A stretch of DNA of 15,727 nt from DASPXY01 sp038227745 (GTDB lineage Bacteria; Planctomycetota; Planctomycetia; Gemmatales; Gemmataceae), in assembly GCA_038227745.1 (NCBI GenBank), contig JBBRPS010000144.1, forward strand, positions 1 to 15,727. The letters run 5' to 3'. The position numbers were made by a program, and so were the translations under genes. How positions within the stretch are numbered: the first letter of the stretch is position 1; the number at the start of each line of letters is the position of its first letter. Under the pieces are notes generated by a model. It saw only the letters and a program-made list of their open reading frames with translations. It ran no database searches and was not told the origin of the DNA. This document shows positions 1-7,541 of the stretch, in pieces.

Positions 1-45
1 AAGCGAGGGACGCTCCCTCGCTTGCGCTTCGGGCTTGTGTGCCCG
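1..45. repeat. Hairpins downstream of the deacetylase-like gene, at the window edge
   Basis: AAGCGAGGGA (1-10) pairs perfectly with TCCCTCGCTT (14-23) around a 3-nt loop, and CGGGC (30-34) pairs with GCCCG (41-45) around a 6-nt loop. They lie downstream of the last gene of the block, whose stop codon starts at 63. The first stem is cut off by the window edge, so any T-run for termination cannot be judged. Sequence of this style is often a dispersed repeat in planctomycetes; here that is recalled and not tested. Confidence 0.55.
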
Positions 46-62
46 ACCCTGATCGGTAGATT

Positions 63-1280
63 TCACGAGGCGGCGGCCGCGGCGCCCTGTCCCCTCGCCG
101 CCTGGGGGCGGCAGTTCGCCAGCAGCAGGAAGTCGCGGGCGTCGGCGACAGAACCCTTCCACCCCGCCTCGGCGGCGCGCGCCAGGTTGTACATCTCGCG
201 CGCGGTGACGTAGTGGTAGTGGAAGCGCGGATCTTCCGCCGCGCGGCGGGCCAGGCCCTCGTGGAAGCGCGCCGCCGACTCGCCGAACAGGGCGTCGTGG
301 CTCGACTCGATGGCCCCGTGCGCGTGCAGCTTGACGAAGAACCAGTCCGGCCGCGCCGCCACCTGGACGCGGGCGCGCAGCCAGTTCTCCAGGCGGTCGA
401 GGTGGAGCGGTTGGCTGCCCTGGACACAGCCATTCTCCAGCCGCGGCACCAACCCCCACTTCGCGTGCCGCCAGTCCAGCACCAGCGGCCCCTGGATCAG
501 CAGCAGTGAACCGGGCGGCACAGGTCCCGTCCCCGCGTCCATACCCGTGTCGTGGGACTTCGGCCGGCCGGGGTGATCCCAGGCATAATAGATACTGTTG
601 ATCTTCCTCGTCTGCGTCACATGCGGCGCCGACGGCATCGTGAAGTCGGCGTAGCAGCCCGTCTGCCGCAGCACCTCCAGTTCGTTATCGACGCCGCACA
701 GCCGGCCCTCCGGCCGCGAGTTGCACAGCGCCCAATTGCCGTGGATGAAGCCGTAGGCCAGCTCGCCGGTCTCGCGGTGCCGCGACAGCAGCCCGTGCCG
801 CTCCACGAGCAGCACCTTCATGTGCTCCAGCAGTCGGCCGAGTTGCCCCGCCGTGTCGCGGTCGTGGTGCAGGTGGACCTCGACCTCGCCGAAGCCATCC
901 CGACACAGACCGGCCAGGGCGTCGAGGTGTTCCGGCTCGTACTCTTCGATCGGGTAGAAGAAGCTGTGGCGCGGCGGCCGGCCGTCGCTATCGTGGAAGC
1001 GGCCGAGGCGTGGGTACTCGCGCACCCAGCGCGCGACGCGCCCCCGGGCGACCTCCGGCGTGACGCGGCCGGCCTTCGGCTCGTAGTGGTCGGCGAGGCA
1101 AAGCAGGAGGTGGACCTCCTCACCGGGTCGCGGCGGGCGGCGCTTCGCGCTCTGCAGCAGGTAAGGGACCAGGATGCGGTCGAAATGGCGCCGGCGCAGC
1201 TGCCGCAGCACGAAGGCGATACCGGCCGCGGCGAGCAGCCCCAGGGCTACCAGGACAATTACCATCTCGTTCATTCCCAT
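63..1280 (-). CDS. Membrane-anchored polysaccharide deacetylase-like protein
   Basis: A 405-residue protein, last gene of the block. Residues 5-25 form one hydrophobic segment followed by an Arg-rich stretch (RQLRRRH), so it is probably membrane-anchored by its N terminus; the topology is not certain. The rest is soluble. Visible conserved-looking motifs are ADHYEP (63-68), FFYPIEEY (107-114), EVHLHHD (134-140), GFIHGNWAL (177-185) and ADFTMPSAPH (211-220), then KSHDTG (241-246). Repeated His/Asp patterns and the FFYP and HxHH blocks resemble the polysaccharide deacetylase/glycoside hydrolase-deacetylase fold, and such proteins are common in exopolysaccharide loci. The inferred role is trimming or deacetylating the glycan made by the neighbouring enzymes. 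The canonical NodB motifs are not cleanly visible, so catalysis is unproven. It starts 15 nt after the GT2 gene; Met3 (1274) is an alternative start and no strong ribosome site is seen. Its stop lies next to a hairpin at the window edge. Confidence 0.7.
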   Translation of the reverse strand: MGMNEMVIVLVALGLLAAAGIAFVLRQLRRRHFDRILVPYLLQSAKRRPPRPGEEVHLLLCLADHYEPKAGRVTPEVARGRVARWVREYPRLGRFHDSDGRPPRHSFFYPIEEYEPEHLDALAGLCRDGFGEVEVHLHHDRDTAGQLGRLLEHMKVLLVERHGLLSRHRETGELAYGFIHGNWALCNSRPEGRLCGVDNELEVLRQTGCYADFTMPSAPHVTQTRKINSIYYAWDHPGRPKSHDTGMDAGTGPVPPGSLLLIQGPLVLDWRHAKWGLVPRLENGCVQGSQPLHLDRLENWLRARVQVAARPDWFFVKLHAHGAIESSHDALFGESAARFHEGLARRAAEDPRFHYHYVTAREMYNLARAAEAGWKGSVADARDFLLLANCRPQAARGQGAAAAAS

Positions 1281-1295
1281 GACCAGCGCCGTCCG

Positions 1296-2456
1296 TCAGC
1301 GCAAGACGCTCGCCCCGTAGGACACCTTTCCCCAGGAACGGTCGGCCCGTCCGGAGATCCACACCCAGAAGGCCAGCCACGCCGCGGCGTTGAGCACCAG
1401 GAACGAGGCCGCCGCGGCCGACGGCCGCAGCTGTGTCCCCATCACCCGCCAGATCCCCGTCACCCCGAGGAGGTACGTCGCGAACTGGCCCCAGAACGTC
1501 CAGGCGAAGAACGGCCCCGGCAGCAGCGCGCTCGCCGCCAGCATGCCGAGCAGCGCCCAGGGCGCCAGCAGGCGCAGCAGCTTGTGCGAGACGAACTGCA
1601 GCCACAGCGGGTTCCGCCACGGCAGCAGCAGGGCCGGCAGCCGGGCCACGAGCTGGAAGTTGCCGCTCAGCGTGCGCACCTTGCGGCGGAACTCGTCGCG
1701 CGCCCGCTCCGGCAGGCGGTCGTACGCCACGGCCCGCTTGTCGTGGACCACGCGGAAACCCTGCATGGCGACCTGCAGCGGCCAGTAGACGTCGTCGAGC
1801 AGGGTGCCGCGCGGGATCGGCCGAAACAGCTCGCGGCGCACGGCACTGATCGCCCCGGTCACGCCGACGAGCGAATGGATCTGGCTCTCCTTCTTGCGCA
1901 GCCACTTCTCGTAGCGCCAGTACAGGCCGACGCCGGCCATCACGCCGGGGGCGCTCTCGACCACCAGGTCACCGCTCACCGCCCCGACCTCGGGGTCGGC
2001 GAAGTTCTCCAGCAGCAGCGCCAGCGCCGTCGGCGCCCACGTCTGCCGGGCGTCAGCGAAGACGAGCACTTCGTTCACGGCGGCGGCACAGCCCTCGGTC
2101 AGGGCCGCCGCCTTGCCCACGCGCCCGGTCAGCTCCAGGACGCGAACGCTACCCTCCTTCGCAGCGGTACGGGCGAGCGCCGCGGTGCCGTCCGTCGAAC
2201 CGTCGGTGACGACGATCACCTCGCCCTTGACGCCCGCCGCGGCGAGCAGGCCGGTCAGTTCCGTCAGCCGCCTGCCGATCGTCGCCTCCTCGTTGTGGGC
2301 GGCCAGGATGAAACTCACCGAGGGTTTGTGGCCCTCGGCGCGGCGCGGCGGCCGCCGGCGCATCCAGGCCACGCCGGCCAGGATGAGCGGGTAACCGGCG
2401 TAGGTGTAGGCGACGCAGCCAAAGCAAATCCAGAAGAGGAGCACAAGGGTGTTCAT
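1296..2456 (-). CDS. Membrane-bound family 2 glycosyltransferase
   Basis: A 386-residue GT-A fold glycosyltransferase of family GT2 with membrane segments at both ends. Residues 3-31 form an N-terminal membrane helix. The catalytic domain then shows VSFILAAHNEE (47-57), the nucleotide-binding TDGSTDGT (84-91), a DxD-type region FADARQ (133-138), GAISAVRR (201-208), the acidic pair in LLDDVYWPL (219-227) and KVRTLSGN (259-266) in the place of the QxxRW-type motif. Three further hydrophobic stretches follow at about 293-313, 316-335 and 348-367. This architecture is usual for processive or lipid-linked sugar transferases acting at the inner face of the cytoplasmic membrane. It could add a sugar to the lipid-linked repeat unit or polymerise a homopolymer; donor and acceptor cannot be read from sequence. 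The frame stays open far upstream through the preceding gene, but homology begins at the hydrophobic MNTLVLLF start. No clear Shine-Dalgarno is present; the 53-nt gap before it holds a GC hairpin. Confidence 0.9.
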   Translation of the reverse strand: MNTLVLLFWICFGCVAYTYAGYPLILAGVAWMRRRPPRRAEGHKPSVSFILAAHNEEATIGRRLTELTGLLAAAGVKGEVIVVTDGSTDGTAALARTAAKEGSVRVLELTGRVGKAAALTEGCAAAVNEVLVFADARQTWAPTALALLLENFADPEVGAVSGDLVVESAPGVMAGVGLYWRYEKWLRKKESQIHSLVGVTGAISAVRRELFRPIPRGTLLDDVYWPLQVAMQGFRVVHDKRAVAYDRLPERARDEFRRKVRTLSGNFQLVARLPALLLPWRNPLWLQFVSHKLLRLLAPWALLGMLAASALLPGPFFAWTFWGQFATYLLGVTGIWRVMGTQLRPSAAAASFLVLNAAAWLAFWVWISGRADRSWGKVSYGASVLR

Positions 2457-2479
2457 CGAGGTTGTATCGCAGGCTCGCT

Positions 2480-2503
2480 CCCCGCCGCGCGGTGCGGGCG
2501 GGG
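2480..2503. repeat. Small GC-rich inverted repeat between two glycosyltransferase genes
   Basis: Arms 2480-2486 (CCCCGCC) and 2497-2503 (GGCGGGG) pair perfectly over 7 bp around a 10-nt loop. It sits in the 53-nt gap between the GT4 stop (2510) and the GT2 start (2456). No T-run follows on the minus strand, so it does not look like a classical terminator. It may stabilise or attenuate the message, or be chance in GC-rich DNA. Confidence 0.45.
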
Positions 2504-2509
2504 CATTGT

Positions 2510-3721
2510 TCAATGACTCGCGGCCACCTCGGCGAGGATGCGCTCGACCACCTTGTCCCAGGTGTAGCGCTCCAGCACCGTCCGCCGGCCCGCCTCGCCC
2601 ATGCGCTGCAGGACCGCCGGGTCCGACAGCAGCTCCACCAGTTTCCCGAGCAGATCGGGCACGTTGCTGCACTCCACCAGGTCGCCGGTCTCGCCGGGCG
2701 TCACCATCTCCTTCAAGGCCCAGCGGTTCGTGACGACGGCGGGGATCTGATGCACCATCGCCTCCAGCGGCGCGATGCCGAACGGCTCGTACAGCGACGG
2801 CATCACGAACAGGCAGCAGCGCGCGAACAGGTGCGCCAGCTTCGCCTGGTCGTCCGGGTTGGACTTGTTCAGGAAACCGTGGAAGACGACGCCCGTTTGC
2901 AGCTCCGGGGGCACGGTCAGCTCGCGCGGGCCGACGACGTGCAGGCGGGCGCCGGGGAACTTGCGGGTGACGCCGCGGAACGCCTTGAGCAGCTCCCAGC
3001 CGCCCTTGCGCGGGAAATCGACGCCGATGAAGAGCACCTCGCGGTTGTCGTAGCGCTTGTCGCGCGGCGGCTCGGGGATGGCTTCCAGGTTGATGCCGCA
3101 GCCGACGTTGACGACGCGGTCCTCGGGCACGTTGAAGTCGCGAATGAAGGACTGGCGCAGGTACTCGCTCATGCAGAACACCTTCCGCATGCCGTGAGCG
3201 ACCTGCTTCTCGTAGTCCAGGGCGCGGCAGATCTTGCGGTTCCGGAGCCCTTTCGGGGCGTACGGGCTGCGCAGCAGGGAGGTGAGGTTGCCGTCGTTGT
3301 ACGAGAAGCAGCGCCCGCCGCCGTGGACGAGACTCGGCCCGTCGAACATGGCGCCGAGCTGGAGGAAGTCGTGCCCGAAATCGGCCGGCTCCAGGCGCCG
3401 GCGCACCAGGTCGGTGAGGGCGTTGCGGTAACCCACGTCCATGTAGAAGTGCTCGCGCCAGACCGCACGGCGGAGGTTGAAGTTGCGCGCCAGGTACAGG
3501 GCGCGCCGCCAGGGCGGCACCTCGACGCCGAAGGCGCGCCGTAGGTGGCCGCGGCGCTGCAGCTCGGAGAAGAAGCAGTAGCTGCTGCCCGACCACTGGC
3601 GCTTGTCGAACGGGTCGCGCGCGACGCGGCCGCTGCCGACGATGCCGACGAGTTGCCCGGGCGGGGTCGCCGGCGGGGTCGGCGGGGCGGCGAGGACCTG
3701 TTGCTGTCCCATGAGGGTCAC
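2510..3721 (-). CDS. Family 4 glycosyltransferase (GT-B fold)
   Basis: A 403-residue cytosolic retaining glycosyltransferase. The first 22 residues are a Pro/Ala-rich leader; the N-terminal Rossmann domain starts at about 24 (LVGIVGSGRVARDPF). The C-terminal donor-binding domain opens at FIGVDFPRKGG (231-241), where R238/K239 match the basic phosphate-contacting position of GT4 enzymes. The E-x7-E motif is EPFGIAPLE (E312 and E320), followed by MVHQIPAVVTNRWALKE. The start is GTG at 3721, preceded at 3726-3731 by AGGAGA at good spacing, which supports GTG over the ATG three codons later. GTG and the upstream stop overlap as GTGA, so translation is probably coupled to the preceding GT4 gene. 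The likely job is adding one sugar of the repeat unit. It differs clearly from its GT4 neighbours, particularly in residues 38-150, so it is not a recent duplicate. Confidence 0.9.
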   Translation of the reverse strand: MTLMGQQQVLAAPPTPPATPPGQLVGIVGSGRVARDPFDKRQWSGSSYCFFSELQRRGHLRRAFGVEVPPWRRALYLARNFNLRRAVWREHFYMDVGYRNALTDLVRRRLEPADFGHDFLQLGAMFDGPSLVHGGGRCFSYNDGNLTSLLRSPYAPKGLRNRKICRALDYEKQVAHGMRKVFCMSEYLRQSFIRDFNVPEDRVVNVGCGINLEAIPEPPRDKRYDNREVLFIGVDFPRKGGWELLKAFRGVTRKFPGARLHVVGPRELTVPPELQTGVVFHGFLNKSNPDDQAKLAHLFARCCLFVMPSLYEPFGIAPLEAMVHQIPAVVTNRWALKEMVTPGETGDLVECSNVPDLLGKLVELLSDPAVLQRMGEAGRRTVLERYTWDKVVERILAEVAASH

Positions 3722-4908
3722 CCGATCTCCTGTGCGACGAGTTGCCGGCGAGCGGCCGCGGCCCGTGGGGAACCCGACTCCTCGTGAACACCGCGGCGGC
3801 TGCAGGCCAATTTCTCGAAGAGGCGCTGGTACTGGACGCTCTGGGTCTGAAAAGTGAACTGTTCGCGAATGCGCCGCCGGCCGCGCTCCCCCATCGCCCT
3901 GCGGGCCGCATCGTCGCGCAGCATGTCGAGGATGCGGCGGGCGAGGGCGGCCGGGTCGCCCGGGGGGACGAGGTAGCCGTTCAGCCCGTCGTCGATCACT
4001 TCCGGCGTGCCGCCGACCGCCGTGGAGACGGCCGGCACTCCCGCAGCCATCGCCTCCAGCAGGACTACCGGCAGGCCCTCAGTCAGGCTGGAGAGGACGG
4101 CCAGGTCGAGCTGCGGCAGGAACCGCTCCAGGTCGGTGCAGAAGCCCGCGAGGACGAAGCGATCCTGCAGGCCACGTTCAGCGATCTGTGCGGCCAGGGC
4201 GCTGCGCAGCGGGCCATCGCCGAAGATGACGAAGCCGGTGTCGGGTTCGGCGCGGATCACCATAGCCGCAGCGTCGATCAGGCGGTCAAACCCCTTCTCG
4301 GGACTGAGCCGGCCAGCGGCGCCGACGATCCGGCGCGGCGGCCTGGGAAAGAAGCCTTCGAGAAGGCGGCGGCAGGCGGGATCCGGAGCGGCGAAGGCTT
4401 CCAGGCCGACGGCGTTGCGAATGACGACGATCCGCTCCTCGGGAGCGCCGGTCCGGCGCACCTTGACGGCCTGCCCCTCGGAGACGCACACGACCGCGTC
4501 CATCCAGCGCAGCACCAGGCGGTCGAGCGTCTCGTAACAGCGGACTTTCAGGGTGGCCGATGTCCAGCCATGCGAAACGGACACGCAGGGCACGCCGGCC
4601 TGCCGCGCCGCCAGCCAGCCGATGAGATCGGGCTTGTAGCCGCTGCAGCAGACCACGTCGGCACGCAGTCGCCGTAGTTCGCGCGCCACCTCACGGGCGG
4701 CGCGGGCGACGTGCGGAAAGTTGTGCTCCAGCGGCCCCCCCTCGAAGCCGTGGCGGTGGACCTGCTCCAGTAAGGGACGGCAGCGCCCGCGCTCGGCGAA
4801 CGTCAGGAACACGGAGCGGTAGTCCTTCGGCAGGCTGCGCGCCAGTCCGAGCATCTGTCGCTCCGGTCCGCCGAAGAACGGCGAGGCCATCAGCTGCACC
4901 ACGAGCAT
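3718..4908 (-). CDS. Family 4 glycosyltransferase (GT-B fold)
   Basis: A 396-residue GT4 enzyme. The acceptor domain begins with MLVVQLMASPFFGGPERQ, whose Gly-Gly loop (13-14) is the usual GT4 N-terminal glycine loop, and contains SVSHGWTSA (110-118). The donor domain has AGRLSPEKG (198-206), FGDGP (229-233), and SLTEGLPVVLLEAM (274-287) with the E-x7-E pair E277/E285, then AVGGTPEVIDDGLNGYLVPPGD. These are textbook GT4 motifs for a retaining transferase using a nucleotide sugar. The last 30 residues are a basic, Arg-rich tail beyond the usual fold. The ATG at 4908 shares one base with the previous stop (TAATG), and GGAGGG at 4914-4919 lies inside the end of the upstream gene, so the two are probably translationally coupled. 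The sugar specificity is unknown. Confidence 0.93.
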   Translation of the reverse strand: MLVVQLMASPFFGGPERQMLGLARSLPKDYRSVFLTFAERGRCRPLLEQVHRHGFEGGPLEHNFPHVARAAREVARELRRLRADVVCCSGYKPDLIGWLAARQAGVPCVSVSHGWTSATLKVRCYETLDRLVLRWMDAVVCVSEGQAVKVRRTGAPEERIVVIRNAVGLEAFAAPDPACRRLLEGFFPRPPRRIVGAAGRLSPEKGFDRLIDAAAMVIRAEPDTGFVIFGDGPLRSALAAQIAERGLQDRFVLAGFCTDLERFLPQLDLAVLSSLTEGLPVVLLEAMAAGVPAVSTAVGGTPEVIDDGLNGYLVPPGDPAALARRILDMLRDDAARRAMGERGRRRIREQFTFQTQSVQYQRLFEKLACSRRGVHEESGSPRAAAARRQLVAQEIG

Positions 4909-6176
4909 TATCGCCCTCCGCCGACAAACTGAGGGGCGACCGCGGCCGCGCGGCTCGGCTGTCCGGCCGGTTCACGCAGGCACTTCTCCCAGACCTCTTC
5001 GAGCTTCAGCGCCAGGGCGTCCCAGTCGTAGCGCTCCAGGACTACCTCCCGTCCGGCGCGGGCCATCTCCAGGGCCGGCCCCGGCTCGCGCAGGCAGCGC
5101 AGCAGTCCCTCGGCCATGTCACCGACTCCCTCGACCTGGACGAAATCTTGTCCGGGCCGCAAGCTCAGGCCCTCGGCGCCCACGCGGGTGGACACCACCG
5201 GCAGCCCGCACGCCAGTGCTTCGAGGATCTTCAACCGCGAGCCGCCGCCGACGCGCAGCGGCACCGCCATCACGCCGCTGCGGGCCAGGAAGGGCCGCAC
5301 GTCGGCCACGTCGGCGTGCAGTTCCGCCCCCGGAATCGCGGCCACGCGCTGCGGCAGCCCGGCGGGCGGGTTCCGCCCCACGATCCACAAGGTCGCCTCG
5401 GGGTGCCGTGCCCGGACCTCGGGGAACACGCGGTCCAGCAGCACGTTGATCGCGTCGAGGTTGGGCCGCCAGTCGAGGGCGCCCAGGAACAGGATCCGGT
5501 TCGGGTCGCGATCGGGCCGGACCGACTCGAAGTAGGCGCGGTCGATGCCGTTATCGACGACGTCCACGCGCGGCTGGCCGAAGGCGTCGCGGACCAGGGC
5601 GGCGTCCTCCGGGCTGACTGCCACGACGCGCGTCGCCTCGGCGAACGCCCGCCGCTCGGCGCGCTCGAACTTGCGCCACTGGCGCTTGATGTACCAGCGC
5701 CGCAGCGGCCGTGACTCGTTCTCGTAATAGCGCTGCCAGATGAGCGTATCGACGTTGTGGGCGATCAGCACCTTGCGGGCGGACGGGTCGGGCACCGTCG
5801 CCAGGTAGGGGAACCACTCGAACTGCCAGACGTCCACAGGGTGGGCCCGGGCGTGCATGGCGACGAAGCTGCGCATCCACGCCCGGGCGTGCGTGGTGAC
5901 GGAGTAGGGCCGCGGCGACAGCAGGTTGGCGGCGAGGCGCAGGTAGAAGCCGGCTCCGGACTTCCGCGGCAGCGGGTCCTCGACGATGACCGGGGTGACG
6001 CCATGGTCGGCGAGGAACTCGCAGGCCCGCAGATCCGCCGCGAGATCCCCCTGGCCGCGCGCGATGTAGGTGACATGGTGCCGCCGGGCCAGGCGCAGCA
6101 TCAGGTTCAGCGTCCGCAGGCGCTTGCCCGAGGTCGCGGGGTAGGACACGTCTCCATCGACAATGACCGCGTTCAT
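4908..6176 (-). CDS. Family 4 glycosyltransferase, similar to PEP-CTERM/EpsH-associated sugar transferases
   Basis: A 422-residue GT-B protein. The N-terminal half has DGDVSYPATSGKRLRTLNLM (7-26), the long YIKRQWRKFERAERRAF helix (172-188) and AHNVDTLIWQRYY (139-151). The donor half has VVDNGID (206-212), FLGALDWRPNLDA (230-242) and VGGGSRLKILEALACGLPVV (309-328). This pattern resembles the sugar transferases found in exosortase/PEP-CTERM exopolysaccharide loci (TIGR03087-type), though I cannot test this by search. One difference from classical GT4 is that only the second Glu of E-x7-E is present (E319); the first position is Gly311. This is seen in a recognisable GT4 subgroup, so the enzyme need not be dead. 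GGAGG lies 11 nt before the ATG, rather far. It opens the last five-gene module, after a 222-nt gap full of inverted repeats. Confidence 0.88.
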   Translation of the reverse strand: MNAVIVDGDVSYPATSGKRLRTLNLMLRLARRHHVTYIARGQGDLAADLRACEFLADHGVTPVIVEDPLPRKSGAGFYLRLAANLLSPRPYSVTTHARAWMRSFVAMHARAHPVDVWQFEWFPYLATVPDPSARKVLIAHNVDTLIWQRYYENESRPLRRWYIKRQWRKFERAERRAFAEATRVVAVSPEDAALVRDAFGQPRVDVVDNGIDRAYFESVRPDRDPNRILFLGALDWRPNLDAINVLLDRVFPEVRARHPEATLWIVGRNPPAGLPQRVAAIPGAELHADVADVRPFLARSGVMAVPLRVGGGSRLKILEALACGLPVVSTRVGAEGLSLRPGQDFVQVEGVGDMAEGLLRCLREPGPALEMARAGREVVLERYDWDALALKLEEVWEKCLREPAGQPSRAAAVAPQFVGGGR

Positions 6177-6203
6177 CGACGGCCGAGCCTCCGCTATCTC
6201 GAG

Positions 6204-6270
6204 CGAGCGGCGGGGCCTGTCCCCGCTGTCTTGCGACTCTCCGGACGGCGGGCGTAAAGCCCGCCGCTCG
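6204..6270. repeat. Intergenic inverted repeat with alternative local hairpins
   Basis: An 11-bp perfect inverted repeat pairs 6204-6214 (CGAGCGGCGGG) with 6260-6270 (CCCGCCGCTCG). Each arm can instead fold locally: 6210-6215 with 6221-6226 around a 5-nt loop, and 6246-6253 with 6259-6266 (8 bp) around GTAAA. A further 6-bp pairing joins 6232-6237 to 6270-6275. It lies just upstream of the GT4 gene starting at 6176, in the 222-nt gap 6177-6398. It could be a regulatory leader structure or a dispersed genomic repeat; the sequence alone does not decide. Confidence 0.6.
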
Positions 6271-6307
6271 TCGCACGACCTGCAAGGCGAAGGGCAGGGC
6301 TTGGTTT

Positions 6308-6366
6308 CCCCGTAGGACGGCTCTCCTAAGCCGTCCGGGACGGCTCAGGAGAGCCGTCCTACGGGG
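6308..6366. repeat. Long palindrome: two head-to-head hairpin units
   Basis: Arms 6308-6336 and 6338-6366 are inverted copies over 29 bp with one mismatch and a 1-nt centre. Each arm is itself a hairpin: GGACGGCT at 6315-6322 pairs with AGCCGTCC at 6329-6336 around a 6-nt loop, and 6338-6345 pairs with 6352-6359 around another 6-nt loop. The element can therefore be one long stem or two short adjacent hairpins. It starts 32 nt past the stop of the upstream GT4 gene (6399). No T-run follows on the minus strand. It looks like a dispersed palindromic repeat or REP-like element; it may also act in transcript end processing. Confidence 0.85.
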
Positions 6367-6398
6367 CTACGATTTCCCGGCGCTCGCTGCAAACAACT

Positions 6399-7541
6399 CT
6401 AGGTCACAAGTGCGGGGCACGCCGGCGCGGCCACGGCAGGACAGACGGAGCGCGCGGGTTCCGGCCGGTACAGGGCCTCGTACGCGGCGACCATGCGGCG
6501 CACGTCGAAATGCGTCTCGACGCGCTGCCGCCCGGCCCGCCCCATCCGCCGGCCCCCCGGGGCATCGCCCAGCACGCGCAGCAGCGCCCGCGCCATGGCG
6601 GCCGGGTCGCGGGCAGGGACGATCAGGCCGGTATCGCCGTCGATCACCACCTCGGGGTTGCCGCCGATGCGCGTCGCCACCACGGGCAGCCCGCGCGCCA
6701 TGGCCTCCAGCAGCGTGAGCGAGATCCCCTCCTCGACGGACGGCAGGACGAACAGGCCGGCGCGACCGAGCAGGCCCGCGACGTCGTGGACCTCGCCGTG
6801 AAAGTACACGTGCTCCTCCAGGCCCAGTTCGGCCGTCAGCTGCTTGAGGGCCGGCATGCAGACGCCGTCGCCGGCGACTTCCAGGCGGAACGAGGGCCGT
6901 TCGCGCACGGCCAGGGCGGCGGCCCGCACCAGCGTCGCCACGTCTTTCTCCGGGCTGAGGCGCGCGACCGTGACCACCGGGCCGTTCGCCGCGGGGCCGG
7001 AGTAGGCGAAGCGCGCCAGGTCAATGCCGTTCCGCACGGTCCGCACGCGCGCCGGCGCGACACCCTCGCGGACGGTCAGCGCGGCGGCGTCGTTGGAGAC
7101 GCACGCCACGCGGTCGGCGAGGCCCGCGGCCAGGCGGAAGAGGATCACCTGCCGGCGCGTGTTGCGGGCCTTCTGGCCGTGGCGGGTGTGGACGACGCGC
7201 GGCACTCGCGCCAGCCGCGCCGCCGCCGCGCCGTAGAGGAGCGGCCGCTCGTCGTGCGTGTGGACCACGTCGATGCGCTCGCCGCGAAACAGCTGCGCCA
7301 GCCGCAGGACCAGCCCAGGCTGCAGCCCGCCCGGTTCTTCCAGGGCGATGACGGGCCAGCCGTGACGCTCGATGTCATGGGCGAGAGTGCCGCGCGTCGT
7401 CAGCGAGACGAAGCGCAGGTCGAAGCGCGCGGGGTCGGCGTGGCGCGCGAACTCCACGAGCAGCTTCTCCAGCCCGCCGACGTTCAGGCCCCACGAGACG
7501 TGGGCGACGCGGAGGCGGCGGTCGTGACGGTCGCTGTTCAT
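6399..7541 (-). CDS. Family 4 glycosyltransferase (GT-B fold)
   Basis: A 380-residue GT4 enzyme. The acceptor domain carries VAHVSWGLNVGGLEKLL (12-28) with the glycine loop, DVVHTHDERPLLYGA (91-105) and VVHTRHGQK (116-124). The donor domain has TVRNGIDLARF (168-178), VARLSPEKD (192-200), VAGDG (222-226), SVEEGISLTLLEAM (268-281) with E271/E279 as the E-x7-E pair, then IGGNPEVVIDGDTGLIVP. The sequence resembles the second class of sugar transferases found in PEP-CTERM exopolysaccharide loci, but this is only a resemblance. The true start is the ATG at 7541 rather than the longer open frame upstream, which runs through the acetyltransferase gene: GGGAG at 7549-7553 lies 7 nt before it, and the ATG overlaps the upstream stop by one base (TGATG). 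It closes the third module and is followed by the palindrome-rich gap. Confidence 0.92.
   Translation of the reverse strand: MNSDRHDRRLRVAHVSWGLNVGGLEKLLVEFARHADPARFDLRFVSLTTRGTLAHDIERHGWPVIALEEPGGLQPGLVLRLAQLFRGERIDVVHTHDERPLLYGAAAARLARVPRVVHTRHGQKARNTRRQVILFRLAAGLADRVACVSNDAAALTVREGVAPARVRTVRNGIDLARFAYSGPAANGPVVTVARLSPEKDVATLVRAAALAVRERPSFRLEVAGDGVCMPALKQLTAELGLEEHVYFHGEVHDVAGLLGRAGLFVLPSVEEGISLTLLEAMARGLPVVATRIGGNPEVVIDGDTGLIVPARDPAAMARALLRVLGDAPGGRRMGRAGRQRVETHFDVRRMVAAYEALYRPEPARSVCPAVAAPACPALVT

Noticed and set aside
552..2516. 654-codon open frame on the plus strand, and other long plus-strand frames such as 6510-8027 and 3742-4677
   Set aside because: They lie opposite genes with clear family motifs. 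GC-rich codon bias opens long antisense frames, and their translations are low-complexity, rich in Arg, Gln, His and Ala, with no domain recognised.
1296..3911. One 871-codon protein covering both the GT2 gene and the region upstream
   Set aside because: Only the part from 2456 on shows GT2 motifs. The upstream part is an out-of-frame shadow of the GT4 gene at 2510-3721, composed of Arg/Pro/Ala-rich sequence.
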